This document shows, piece after piece, positions 1-10,963 of a DNA stretch of 42,536 bases. The stretch is from Rhodovastum atsumiense. Its GTDB lineage: Bacteria > Pseudomonadota > Alphaproteobacteria > Acetobacterales > Acetobacteraceae. The stretch lies in assembly GCA_026225115.1 (NCBI GenBank), contig JAMFSE010000019.1:1-42536 (forward strand), given 5' to 3'. The position numbers and the translations under genes are program-made. The notes under the pieces are model-generated. The model worked only from the letters and a program-made list of their open reading frames with translations. It made no database searches and was not told the DNA's origin. Numbering within the stretch: position 1 is the stretch's first letter; every line of letters begins with the position of its first letter.

Positions 1-55
1 GCTCCATTCGATACTCGGAGCCCGACCGGCGGTAGCAAAATAAAGGAGACTATAC

Positions 56-655
56 ATGAGCTACGCAATCATCGGCTTCGGCAATATCGGCAAGGCCTTG
101 GCCAAGGCGTTTGCCCGCAAGGGAATCGAAGTAGCCGTCGCAACCACGCGCGACCCGGAAAGCTTTGCGTCTGTTGCGGCCGCGATCGGGCCCAAGGTCA
201 TTGCCAAAACACTGGCGGACGCGGTCAAGGCGGACATCATCTTTTTGGCCGTCCGTTTCGAGGCGCACCCGGATGTCGCGAAGGCGCTGCCCACCTGGGA
301 GGGGAAGACGATCGTCGATGTGACCAATGCCTACGGCGTGCCCCCTGCGGAGCTGGGCGGACAGCCTTCTTCCAAGTTCGTCGCCCAGGCCTTCACTGGT
401 GCAAGATTGGTCAAGGGCTTCAACCATTTGGGCGCTGCCGTGCTTGACCAAGATCCGGCCGTGCATGGCGGCAGGAGAGTGGTGTTCCTGGCGAGCGACG
501 ATGACGCTGCCGCAGAGGAGATTAGTGAGCTCGCGGAAAATCTCGGTTTCTCGCCGATCAAACTTGGCGGCCTTTCGGAAGGTGGACTGCTTGTGCAGGC
601 GCGCGGAAAGAGCTGGGGCCAGCTGATCTTCAAGGACCTGGTGAAGTTCGGTTGA
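56..655 (+). CDS. NADPH-dependent F420 reductase-family NAD(P)-binding protein
   Basis: This 199-residue protein opens with a Rossmann dinucleotide-binding fold (AIIGFGNIGKALA, a GxGxxG pattern at residues 4-16). It has the short length of the bacterial 'NADP oxidoreductase, coenzyme F420-dependent' family. Later stretches include IVDVTNAYG and a KGFNHLGA segment near residue 120, in the usual place of the family's KAFN motif. A good ribosome binding site (GGAG at 45-48) lies 7 bases before the ATG. It is followed on the same strand by a SnoaL-like gene. The true electron donor and substrate cannot be read from sequence; most alphaproteobacteria lack F420, so NADP(H) is the likelier cofactor. 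Family call firm, substrate unknown. Confidence 0.8.
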   Translation: MSYAIIGFGNIGKALAKAFARKGIEVAVATTRDPESFASVAAAIGPKVIAKTLADAVKADIIFLAVRFEAHPDVAKALPTWEGKTIVDVTNAYGVPPAELGGQPSSKFVAQAFTGARLVKGFNHLGAAVLDQDPAVHGGRRVVFLASDDDAAAEEISELAENLGFSPIKLGGLSEGGLLVQARGKSWGQLIFKDLVKFG

Positions 656-754
656 CGAATCGTGATCGCAAATTTCGATACGATTCTGCCTCGTGAACCA
701 CAACATGTCCCATGAGATCGGACACAATCCTACTTAAAGAAAATGGAGAGATTG

Positions 755-1150
755 ATGAGCATCGAAGCGAATATTCAGATTGTGAAGGATTTCATTGCAG
801 CAATGGGCAGCTACGATAAGCAAAATCTGCTGGCGTTAGTTGCTGAAGACGTTGAATGGATCGTTCCGGGTGAGGATTGGCCGCTGGCCGGCACGCATCG
901 CGGGCACGTGGGATTGGCGGCTGTGCTTCAGAAGGCGTCCGAAGAAGTAGAGATGACATACCCAAAGCCGCCCGAATTCGTGGCGGCGCGAGACCGGGTT
1001 CTGGTCGTCGGCGTCGCTACCGGGAAAATCAAAGCCACGAATAAACCGTTCAAGGACGACTGGGTCTTCGACATCACTGTCCGAGACGGCAAGGTCACGA
1101 GGATCCGGGAGTATATCGATACGCAAGCTTTGGCGCGGGCCTCTCGTTAG
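755..1150 (+). CDS. SnoaL-like / nuclear transport factor 2 family protein
   Basis: A 131-residue protein with the cone-shaped alpha+beta barrel pattern of SnoaL-like proteins: an N-terminal helix (IVKDFIAAMGSYD), a VEWIVPG strand, a central segment with GHVGLAAV, and a C-terminal DGKVTRIREYIDT strand pair. Members are small ketosteroid-isomerase-like enzymes, hydrolases or binding proteins, so no reaction is assigned. I chose the ATG at 755 rather than the in-frame ATG at 743 because GGAGAG at 745-750 is well spaced for 755. The gene converges with guaA, leaving only 16 bases between the two stops. Confidence 0.75.
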   Translation: MSIEANIQIVKDFIAAMGSYDKQNLLALVAEDVEWIVPGEDWPLAGTHRGHVGLAAVLQKASEEVEMTYPKPPEFVAARDRVLVVGVATGKIKATNKPFKDDWVFDITVRDGKVTRIREYIDTQALARASR

Positions 1151-1166
1151 TCCAGAATACTGCCCA

Positions 1167-2717
1167 TCACTCCCACTCAATCGTACCCGGCGGCTTGCTG
1201 GTAATATCGTAAGTCACCCGATTAATGCCGCGGACTTCGTTGACGATGCGGTTGGAGACGCGCGACAAAAAGCTCATGTCAAAGGGGTAGACATCGGCGG
1301 TCATGCCGTCGGTGCTGGTGACGGCGCGGAGCGCGCAGACCTGGTCATAGGTGCGGCCGTCGCCCATCACGCCGACGGATTTTACCGGCAGCAGAACGGC
1401 GAAGGCCTGCCAGATGGCGTCGTAAAGCCCGGCGTTGCGGATTTCTTCCAAGTAGATTGCATCCGCCTTCTGCAGAATCTCGACCGCCTCGCGCGTGACC
1501 GGGCCGAGGATGCGGATAGCGAGCCCGGGGCCTGGGAACGGATGGCGGCCGACGATGGCCTCCGGCAGGCCGAGTTCACGGCCAAGCTCGCGCACCTCGT
1601 CCTTAAAAAGTTCGCGCAGCGGCTCGACCAGTTTCATTTTCATATGGGCCGGCAGGCCGCCGACATTATGATGTGATTTGATGGTGACACTCGGGCCGCC
1701 CAACGCGCTGACGGATTCGATGACATCCGGATACAGCGTGCCCTGCGCCAGGAATTCGGCGCCGCCGATTTTCGCGGCTTCCTCGTCAAACACATCAATG
1801 AACAACCCGCCGATGATTTTGCGTTTCCGTTCGGGGTCCGAAATGCCGTCGAGTTTCGAGAGAAACAGATCCGAAGCGTCGCGATGGATCAGCTTGATGT
1901 TGAAACGGTTGCGGAAGACATCGACCACCTGCTCGGCCTCGCCGGCGCGCAGCACGCCGTGATCGACGAAAATGCAGGTCAGCTGATCGCCGATCGCCTC
2001 ATGGATCAGCGCCGCGGCAACTGAGCTATCCACACCGCCGGAGAGGCCGCAGACGACGCGCCCCTTCCCCACCTGGGCGCGGATTTTGGCCTTTTGCTCC
2101 TCGCGGAAACCGGCCATCGTCCAGTCGCCGCTGCAGCCGCAGACCTTGTGGGTGAAGTTACGCAGTAACTGGGCACCATGCGGGGTGTGCGCCACTTCCG
2201 GGTGGAACATCAGGCCGTAGAAATGCCTGGTATCGTCGGCGATCACCGCAAAAGGTGCGCCTTCGGAAACGGCGATGGTGCGAAAGCCGGGTGGCGGGGC
2301 GGAAATATGGTCGCCATGGCTCATCCAGACCTGCTCGCGGGCACCGACCGCCCAGGTACCTTCCAGCAAGGCGCTATCTTCGGTGATATCGACATAGGCA
2401 CGGCCGAATTCGCGGATGTCGGCGCCGCGCACATCGCCGCCAAGCTGGGCGCAAAGCACCATCTGGCCGTAGCAGATCCCAAGGATCGGGAGGCCGGCGG
2501 TGAATATCTGCTCGGGCGCCCGCGGCGAGCCTTCGTCCCCAACGCTGGCAGGGCCACCGGAAAGAATAATCCCCTTGGGCGCAAAGGCAGCAATTTTGGC
2601 AGGATCAACGTTAAACGGCCAGATCTCGCAATAAACACCGGATTCTCGCACCCGCCGGGCGATCAGCTGGGTCACCTGACTGCCGAAATCCAGAATCAGA
2701 ATTTTTTCACTATGCAT
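1167..2717 (-). CDS. guaA: GMP synthase (glutamine-hydrolysing)
   Basis: Converts XMP to GMP using ATP and glutamine, the last step of guanine nucleotide synthesis. The 516 residues are full length. An N-terminal class I amidotransferase domain has the nucleophile in GICYGQ (Cys82) and partners His172 and Glu174 (FHPEVAH). The ATP-pyrophosphatase loop follows (SGGVDSS, residues 226-232), then the C-terminal dimerisation domain ending in PPGTIEWE. It is the last of the minus-strand series guaB, rsmB, GNAT, guaA. A degenerate palindromic repeat (2843-2942) lies between the GNAT stop and the guaA start, so guaA may be transcribed partly from its own promoter within 2718-2842. Confidence 0.98.
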   Translation of the reverse strand: MHSEKILILDFGSQVTQLIARRVRESGVYCEIWPFNVDPAKIAAFAPKGIILSGGPASVGDEGSPRAPEQIFTAGLPILGICYGQMVLCAQLGGDVRGADIREFGRAYVDITEDSALLEGTWAVGAREQVWMSHGDHISAPPPGFRTIAVSEGAPFAVIADDTRHFYGLMFHPEVAHTPHGAQLLRNFTHKVCGCSGDWTMAGFREEQKAKIRAQVGKGRVVCGLSGGVDSSVAAALIHEAIGDQLTCIFVDHGVLRAGEAEQVVDVFRNRFNIKLIHRDASDLFLSKLDGISDPERKRKIIGGLFIDVFDEEAAKIGGAEFLAQGTLYPDVIESVSALGGPSVTIKSHHNVGGLPAHMKMKLVEPLRELFKDEVRELGRELGLPEAIVGRHPFPGPGLAIRILGPVTREAVEILQKADAIYLEEIRNAGLYDAIWQAFAVLLPVKSVGVMGDGRTYDQVCALRAVTSTDGMTADVYPFDMSFLSRVSNRIVNEVRGINRVTYDITSKPPGTIEWE

Positions 2718-2842
2718 CCGTGGCTTGCAGCATAGGGAGCCGTCTAGAACAAGCGGTAAAAGCGAGCAGCCGCTTTTTGAAAATATAATGCGCGGCCCGA
2801 TTCAGACCTCGCGGCTTGCCGCTCAGTCATCGGGACGCGAGG

Positions 2843-2942
2843 CGCAAAAACTTTTGTTATTCTGGAGCCGGGAGTTTCGAAGGCCAGTGGCGAACGATAA
2901 AAGTTTTTTTTGCTTCTTTTTCTTCAGAAAAAGAAGTGCTTA
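2843..2942. repeat. Palindromic intergenic element, copy A (right arm intact, left degenerate)
   Basis: The right arm holds a T8 tract (2904-2911) and then a perfect 10-bp hairpin at 2913-2936 with loop TTCA, ending in GCTTA at 2938-2942, next to the GNAT stop codon. The closing base pair of the stem is C-G here but G-C in the copy at 11938-11961, a compensated change. The left part (from 2843) only loosely resembles a left arm: it has an A-tract plus CTTTTG and ATTCTGG, and no terminal hairpin. It fills the gap between the GNAT gene and guaA; 2718-2842 shows nothing else recognisable. Confidence 0.6.
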
Positions 2943-2943
2943 G

Positions 2944-3483
2944 CTAAACAGTCTCGTTGATGAGCCGATCGATCGGGTCCCAAGCGTACGCCGTCTGCGC
3001 CAGATCCGAGCCGCCCACGCGCGTGATACTGGTCGCAACACGTTTGCCACCCAGGCGTTCGTAGAAGAAGGTGGAGGGGTTATCGCGCAGTACCCAGGCA
3101 AAGGCCGATTTGCAGCCCATGGCCGCCAAATGCTGGCCGGAGGCACGCAGCAATTGGCGGCCGAGGCCGTATTCCTTCCAATCGTCCAGCACGTATAATG
3201 TTTCAACCTCGCCTTCTGCCACTGCAGCGCCGCGAATGCGCCGAGCGGTTGAGAAGCCGATGACGCGCGAGCCGGCCGACGATTCGGGATCCGCATACAC
3301 CGCCACATGAACACCAAGACCGATGCGGATCGAACGGTCGTAATAGGAGGTCTGGCGGGCGACCGAGAGATTGGCGAGGTAGTCGTCCGGCAAAACACCC
3401 GCATAGGCGCTCCGCCAGGTCGACACATGCACAGCGCCGATGCCGGCTGCGTCGGCAGGCCGGGCGCGGCGCACCGAAATCAA
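2944..3483 (-). CDS. GNAT family N-acetyltransferase
   Basis: A 179-residue GCN5-related acetyltransferase. The acetyl-CoA-binding segment is VLDDWKEYGLGRQLLRAS near residues 98-115, a variant of the usual R/Q-x-x-G-x-G/A loop. The FFYERLGGKRV segment is typical of the end of the fold. The start is TTG at 3483-3481 (protein begins MISVRRARPADA), overlapping the upstream methyltransferase stop as TTGA, so translation is probably coupled. The acceptor substrate cannot be inferred. Its position between rsmB and guaA suggests co-transcription with translation and purine genes, not a shared function. Confidence 0.85.
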   Translation of the reverse strand: MISVRRARPADAAGIGAVHVSTWRSAYAGVLPDDYLANLSVARQTSYYDRSIRIGLGVHVAVYADPESSAGSRVIGFSTARRIRGAAVAEGEVETLYVLDDWKEYGLGRQLLRASGQHLAAMGCKSAFAWVLRDNPSTFFYERLGGKRVATSITRVGGSDLAQTAYAWDPIDRLINETV

Positions 3484-4760
3484 GGGATTTTTTCCAGGAT
3501 GGCGCCGTAGAACCCGTCGGTACCGTGGGTGCGCGGAGTCAAGCGTAGCGCGTGCCCGTGCAAGGCGGCGGGCAGCGGGTCGCTCAGCTCAATGCGTCTG
3601 AAGTTCCGGTAGCGAGCCAAAAATGCCTCCATTTGTGCCTCATTCTCCTCATCCAACAACGAACATGTGGCATAAATAAGCCGTCCGCCGGGCTTCACCA
3701 GACGCTGCGCCTGATCGAGAATCATCGCCTGTTTCGGCATGATCTCGCGCAAATCGTTTTCCTTCAAGCGCAATCTTGCATCCGGGTTGCGGCGCCAGGT
3801 GCCGGTGCCGGTACAGGGCGCATCCACCAGCACGCGATCGAATTTTTTCTCCTGCCGCTTGGTCCATTTATCGCCGGCTTCCAGCAGATGCCGCTCCGCG
3901 TTGTGCACCCCGGCGCGGCGCAATCTTTTGATGGCGCCTTCAAGGCGGGGGGCGGAAACGTCGCAGGCGACGATGTGGCCCTTGTTTTCCATCGTCATTG
4001 CAATGGCCAAGGTTTTGCCCCCTGCCCCCGCGCAGTAATCGGCAACACGCATACCAGGTTTGGCATCGACCAGAAGGGCGATCAGCTGGCTGCCCTCATC
4101 CTGAATTTCGATTGCGCCGGACAGGAAGATTTTGCTTCCCGTCACGGATTGCCGAGAGGCCAGGCGCAGCCCCCAGGGGCTGAACTGGGTCGGCCGTGAT
4201 TCCAGGTTCTCGGCACGCAATCCAACCATCGCGTCTTCGCGGGTGGATTTCAGGGCATTAACCCGCAGGTCGAGCGGCGCCGTTTCCGCAAGCGCCGCCA
4301 TTTCCGCAGGCAGTGCGTCGCCAAACTGCGCGGCCAGGCGCGGCATGATCCAATCCGGCACCTCATATTTGACGGCATCCGGCATGTTCGGATGTTCCAG
4401 CGTGTGGCCGGCAAATTTTTCGAGGATGATGGTCTCGGCATCGGTGAGTGCCGGCGGTCCGTAGCGGCCGGAGGTGAAGGCCATGGCAATTTTATGCGGA
4501 GTCATGCCGGAGAAAATGGCCTGAGCCGCGAGCAGCAGCCGCGGCGTGGGTTCGGCGCCGAATTTTTCTAGCCACCAGCCAAGGTGACGGCGCGCGCGTA
4601 GGACTCCCCATACAAGGGTGCTGACTTCGCGCCGATCGCCCGCGCCGATAAAGCGACGGTTGCGGAAGAATGAGTTGGCAACCGCATCCCCCGGCCGCGC
4701 GTCGGCTTCGATTTCAGCAAGAAGATCAATCGCTGCCGCAAGCTGCCCAGCCGGCGTCAT
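3480..4760 (-). CDS. rsmB: RsmB/NOP-family RNA (cytosine-5) methyltransferase
   Basis: A SAM-dependent methyltransferase for a cytosine in RNA; 16S rRNA C967 is the classical RsmB target. From the ATG at 4760 it has about 426 residues: an N-terminal NusB-like helical region, then a Rossmann methyltransferase domain. Visible motifs are ADYCAGAGGKTLAIA (SAM binding), DRVLVDAPCTGTGTWRRNPD (motif IV with the DAPC cysteine) and ATCSLLDEENE (motif VI, catalytic TC-type cysteine). In-frame TTG (4796) and ATG (4784) codons lie upstream, but they fall inside a palindromic repeat, so MTPAGQLAAA at 4760 is preferred. guaB lies upstream and the GNAT gene overlaps the stop. Subfamily specificity is less certain than the fold. 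Confidence 0.9.
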   Translation of the reverse strand: MTPAGQLAAAIDLLAEIEADARPGDAVANSFFRNRRFIGAGDRREVSTLVWGVLRARRHLGWWLEKFGAEPTPRLLLAAQAIFSGMTPHKIAMAFTSGRYGPPALTDAETIILEKFAGHTLEHPNMPDAVKYEVPDWIMPRLAAQFGDALPAEMAALAETAPLDLRVNALKSTREDAMVGLRAENLESRPTQFSPWGLRLASRQSVTGSKIFLSGAIEIQDEGSQLIALLVDAKPGMRVADYCAGAGGKTLAIAMTMENKGHIVACDVSAPRLEGAIKRLRRAGVHNAERHLLEAGDKWTKRQEKKFDRVLVDAPCTGTGTWRRNPDARLRLKENDLREIMPKQAMILDQAQRLVKPGGRLIYATCSLLDEENEAQMEAFLARYRNFRRIELSDPLPAALHGHALRLTPRTHGTDGFYGAILEKIP

Positions 4761-4776
4761 AGCCCGGTTGCCGCCA

Positions 4777-4839
4777 GCGCCCATGCCCCAGAACAAAAAA
4801 GTTTTTTTGCTTCTTTTTGTTCACCAAAAGAAGTGCTTA
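4777..4839. repeat. Palindromic intergenic element, copy B (right half only)
   Basis: Contains half of the GC-rich centre (GCGCCCATGCCCC, from 4777), an A6-G-T7 run (4795-4808), and a hairpin at 4810-4833 whose loop is TTCA (one mismatch in the 10-bp stem), ending in GCTTA at 4835-4839. It lies between the guaB stop and the rsmB start. The left half is absent; its place is taken by the beginning of rsmB, so the first in-frame upstream codons of rsmB are repeat-derived. Confidence 0.65.
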
Positions 4840-4857
4840 GCCGGTTCTTTTTCATGC

Positions 4858-8059
<3,202 letters not shown>

Positions 8060-8063
<4 letters not shown>

Positions 8064-8620
8064 TGCCGCCATGCCAGCGCAATGGACAGCGGCAATACCA
8101 GCAGCATGGTCAATGGCAGAGAGAAATGCGCCAGGATCACCAGGCCAAAGGCCAAACCCGCAACAACCATCTGGCGGCGGCCGCGGAAAATCGGCGCTGC
8201 AATCTTCATTGCCGTGCCCATGACCAGGCCGCAAGCCGCCGCGGCCAGGCCGCCCAGCCCGTGTTGGACGACGTGGATGGCACCGAAGCGGTGATAAAGG
8301 CTGGAAATACAGAGTACGATGACGAGCGGCGCGGTCAGCAGCCCGGCAATTGCCGCCGCCGCCCCGGCCAGCCCACGGTTGCGGGCGCCGAAGGCAAAAG
8401 CGAAATTGACGATATTGGCGCCGGGAAGAAATTGGCAAAGGCTGAACAGGTCGTTGAAACCCTCGGCGGTCATCCATTGCCGCTGATCGACGATAATCCG
8501 GCGGGCGACCGGCAAAACGCCGCCGAAACCAAGGATGCCGGCCTGGAAAAACCCGGAAAAAAGCGTGGTTATGGTGAGTTGTTTAGCGATTAGGCCAGGT
8601 TTGTGCGGGCTTTCGTCCAT
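8060..8620 (-). CDS. chrA: Chromate transporter ChrA family, first half
   Basis: A 186-residue inner-membrane protein carrying the first CHR domain: FFQAGILGFGGVLPVARR (conserved FGG) and FSLCQFLPGANIVNFAF (conserved PG-N), then hydrophobic helices. It overlaps chrA2 by four bases (ATGA), so the two halves are translationally coupled. The gene is divergent from pstS, with 237 bp between the starts. That spacer contains the Pho box, which sits closer to pstS. The family includes chromate exporters and proteins of unknown anion specificity. Confidence 0.87.
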
Positions 8621-8722
8621 CGCCCGTTTTTATGAGCGGTTCCGGCGGATGCGGCCAGCGCCCCCAAAACAGGCTTGCCATGCCGTGCCGCCCACCGCTC
8701 GGGGATCACAGGCGGAATTCAA

Positions 8723-8740
8723 ATGTCATTAAACTGCAAT
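8723..8740 (+). promoter_or_regulatory. Candidate Pho box upstream of pstS
   Basis: ATGTCAT-TAAA-CTGCAAT: two 7-base repeats 11 bases apart with an A/T-rich tetranucleotide between, close to the PhoB-binding consensus (CTGTCAT repeats with 4-base spacers). A further half-site, CTGTCGC, lies at 8748-8754, but 14 rather than 11 bases after the second repeat. The site is 118 bases upstream of the pstS start, and pst genes are classical PhoB targets. Called by eye, without a scoring matrix. Confidence 0.5.
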
Positions 8741-8857
8741 CGAAACCCTGTCGCCTTTGAAACATTGTTGAATTAGAGCGGCGTGGATGTGAGGCATTGC
8801 GCGCGCTGGCGCCATTGGTGCTCACCCAACAGGGATTTACGCGAAAAGGATTTAATC

Positions 8858-9934
8858 GTGCACCTTAACAATAAGCTCCGCCGCTCCACGCTGCTGCGCG
8901 CAGGCGTTGCAGCGCTCGCCCTCTCCGGCCTGACCAGCTTTGCCGCCCCCGCCAAGGCGCAAACCATCGTGTCGCTGGTCGAAAGCGGTTCCAGCCTGCT
9001 CTACCCGCTGTTCAACATCTGGGTTGAGGATTTTGCCACCAACAACCCCGGCATCCAGATCACCACGACCTCGACCGGCTCGGGCGCCGGCATCGCGCAG
9101 GCCATTAAGGGCCTGGTCCAGATCGGCGCTTCGGACGCCTATGTCTCCGACGCTATGACCAAGATGCACCCGACGATTTTGAGCATTCCGCTGGCGATTT
9201 CCGCGCAGTCGATCAATTACAACCTGCCGGGCGTCACCGGGCTGAAGCTTTCGGGCCCAATCCTGGCTGGCATCTACAGCGGCACCATCACCCATTGGAA
9301 TGACCCGCAGATCGCCGCCGCCAACCCGGGCGTCGCTTTGCCGGCCAATGCCATCGTGCCGGTCCACCGCCTGGACGGCTCCGGCGACACCTTTATCTTC
9401 AGCCAGTTCCTCTCGGCCTCGACCCCGTCCTGGAAGAGCAGCACCGGCTTCGGCACCACCTTGTCGTGGCCGCCGATCACCGGTGAAATCGGCGCCAAGG
9501 GCAATGCCGGCATGCTCGCCGCCGCCAAGGCCAACCCGTATTCGGTGGCGTATATCGGCGTCAGCTATGCCTCCAAGGTCAAGGCCGCCGGTCTTGGCAC
9601 CGCTGCTCTGCAGAACGCCGCCGGTGCCTATGTACTGCCGACGCCCGACACTATTGGCGCCGCCGCGGATAGCGTTTCCGCCACCACGCCGCCGGATGAG
9701 CGCGTCAGCATGATCTTCACCAGCGGCCCGACCGCCTACCCGATCGTCAACTACGAATATGCGGTGGTCGACAGCAACCAGCCGGCTTCGGCCTATGCCG
9801 ACGCCATCCGTACCTTCCTGACCTGGGCGATCAACGAAGGTAACAGCCCGACCTATCTGAACCAGGTCAACTTCCTGCCGCTGCCGCCGGCCGTAAAAGC
9901 GCTTTCGGCCGCGCAGATCGCTAAAATACAATAG
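8858..9934 (+). CDS. pstS: Phosphate ABC transporter, periplasmic phosphate-binding protein
   Basis: Binds inorganic phosphate in the periplasm and delivers it to PstCA. It is 358 residues. The signal peptide (LRRSTLLRAGVAALALSGL...AKAQ, cleavage near residue 34) precedes the mature start TIVSLVESGSSLLYPLF. Ligand-loop signatures include TGSGAGIAQAIKG, VPVHRLDGSGDTFIFSQFL and KGNAGMLAA. The start is GTG at 8858, chosen because AAAAGGA (8844-8850) is 7 bases upstream and the signal peptide then begins correctly. A candidate Pho box lies upstream and a strong hairpin terminator follows, which would let pstS be expressed above pstC and pstA. Confidence 0.95.
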   Translation: MHLNNKLRRSTLLRAGVAALALSGLTSFAAPAKAQTIVSLVESGSSLLYPLFNIWVEDFATNNPGIQITTTSTGSGAGIAQAIKGLVQIGASDAYVSDAMTKMHPTILSIPLAISAQSINYNLPGVTGLKLSGPILAGIYSGTITHWNDPQIAAANPGVALPANAIVPVHRLDGSGDTFIFSQFLSASTPSWKSSTGFGTTLSWPPITGEIGAKGNAGMLAAAKANPYSVAYIGVSYASKVKAAGLGTAALQNAAGAYVLPTPDTIGAAADSVSATTPPDERVSMIFTSGPTAYPIVNYEYAVVDSNQPASAYADAIRTFLTWAINEGNSPTYLNQVNFLPLPPAVKALSAAQIAKIQ

Positions 9935-9941
9935 CCCTGAA

Positions 9942-9974
9942 ACACCCTCCCGGTTACGGCCGGGAGGGTGTTTT
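9942..9974 (+). terminator. Intercistronic terminator between pstS and pstC
   Basis: A perfect 12-bp G+C-rich stem (9942-9953 with 9960-9971), a 6-base loop and a TTTT run. It sits 8 bases after the pstS stop and 17 bases before pstC. Partial read-through would give the usual excess of binding protein over permease. Confidence 0.85.
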
Positions 9975-9991
9975 CGTACCGGACCTGAAAT

Positions 9992-10963
9992 ATGCAAATT
10001 AAGCCCTTCCGCCTGACCCTGCTGGCGCTGAGCCTGTTGATCCCCGCCGCGCTTTGCGCGGTTATTTTATTTCTCCTGATCTTCTCGGCGCAGGCCATCG
10101 GCTTTAACGGATTTGGGTTCGTTACCCGCATCATCTGGGATCTGGGCGACCTTTACGGCGACCCGGTGACCGTTCGCGGCGTGCTGGTGCCCGCCGGCGC
10201 CAATTACGGCATCCTAGTATTTATTGTTGGCACATTGCTGAGCTCCGCCATCGCCATTCTCATCGCCGTCCCGCTCAGCGTCGGCGCCGCAATCTTCCTG
10301 TCCGAAGCGGTGCCATCGAAAATCCGCCCGGTCCTGTCGATGCTGGTGGAACTGGTGGCGGTGGTGCCGAGCGTGGTCTTCGGACTCTGGGGCATCGCGG
10401 TGCTGGTGCCCTTCATCGGCACGATGCTGGGCCCGGTGATGTCGAAATATCTCGGCTTTATCCCCTTCTTCGCCGGCGGCGACAGCGGCGGCGGCTACGG
10501 CTTGTTGGCAGCCTCGGTGGTGCTGGCGCTGATGATTACGCCGATCATCGCCACCACCTTGCTGGACGCGCTGCTGCAGGTGCCGAAAGAAAACCGCGAA
10601 TCCGCCTTTGCTCTGGGGGCGACGCATTTCGAGGTGGTTTCCAAAGCCATGATGCCGATGGTGCGCACCACGCTGATCGGCGGCATCGTGCTGGCGCTCG
10701 GCCGTGCGCTTGGGGAGACCATGGCGGTGCTGATGGTCTCCGGCGGCGGGTTGAACATCCTGCCGCACTCGATCTTCAGCCCGATCTCGACCATTGCCTC
10801 CTTCATCGTCAGCCCGCTCGACAGCGCCGAGGGCGATCCCACCAACATGGCGGTGCGCTCATTGGCGGAAATCGCGCTGGTGCTGTTCATCATCACCTTG
10901 CTGACCAACGCGGCCGCAAAACTTCTAACCTCCGGGGGCTTACATGTCGGCAAGCGCAAGTAA
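9992..10963 (+). CDS. pstC: Phosphate ABC transporter permease PstC
   Basis: A 323-residue inner-membrane permease with about six hydrophobic segments. The first is near residues 8-33 (LTLLALSLLIPAALCAVILF). The permease coupling motif lies near residues 200-240 (ESAFALGATHFEVVSKAMMP, then GIVLALGRALGETMAVLM). It forms the phosphate channel with PstA, powered by PstB. It follows the pstS terminator and overlaps pstA by 20 bases, so the two permeases are probably made in a coupled manner. Confidence 0.95.
   Translation: MQIKPFRLTLLALSLLIPAALCAVILFLLIFSAQAIGFNGFGFVTRIIWDLGDLYGDPVTVRGVLVPAGANYGILVFIVGTLLSSAIAILIAVPLSVGAAIFLSEAVPSKIRPVLSMLVELVAVVPSVVFGLWGIAVLVPFIGTMLGPVMSKYLGFIPFFAGGDSGGGYGLLAASVVLALMITPIIATTLLDALLQVPKENRESAFALGATHFEVVSKAMMPMVRTTLIGGIVLALGRALGETMAVLMVSGGGLNILPHSIFSPISTIASFIVSPLDSAEGDPTNMAVRSLAEIALVLFIITLLTNAAAKLLTSGGLHVGKRK

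Noticed and set aside
8852-9997. A 381-codon minus-strand frame opposite pstS
   Set aside because: Arg/Gly-rich shadow of pstS; it would also read through the pstS terminator hairpin.
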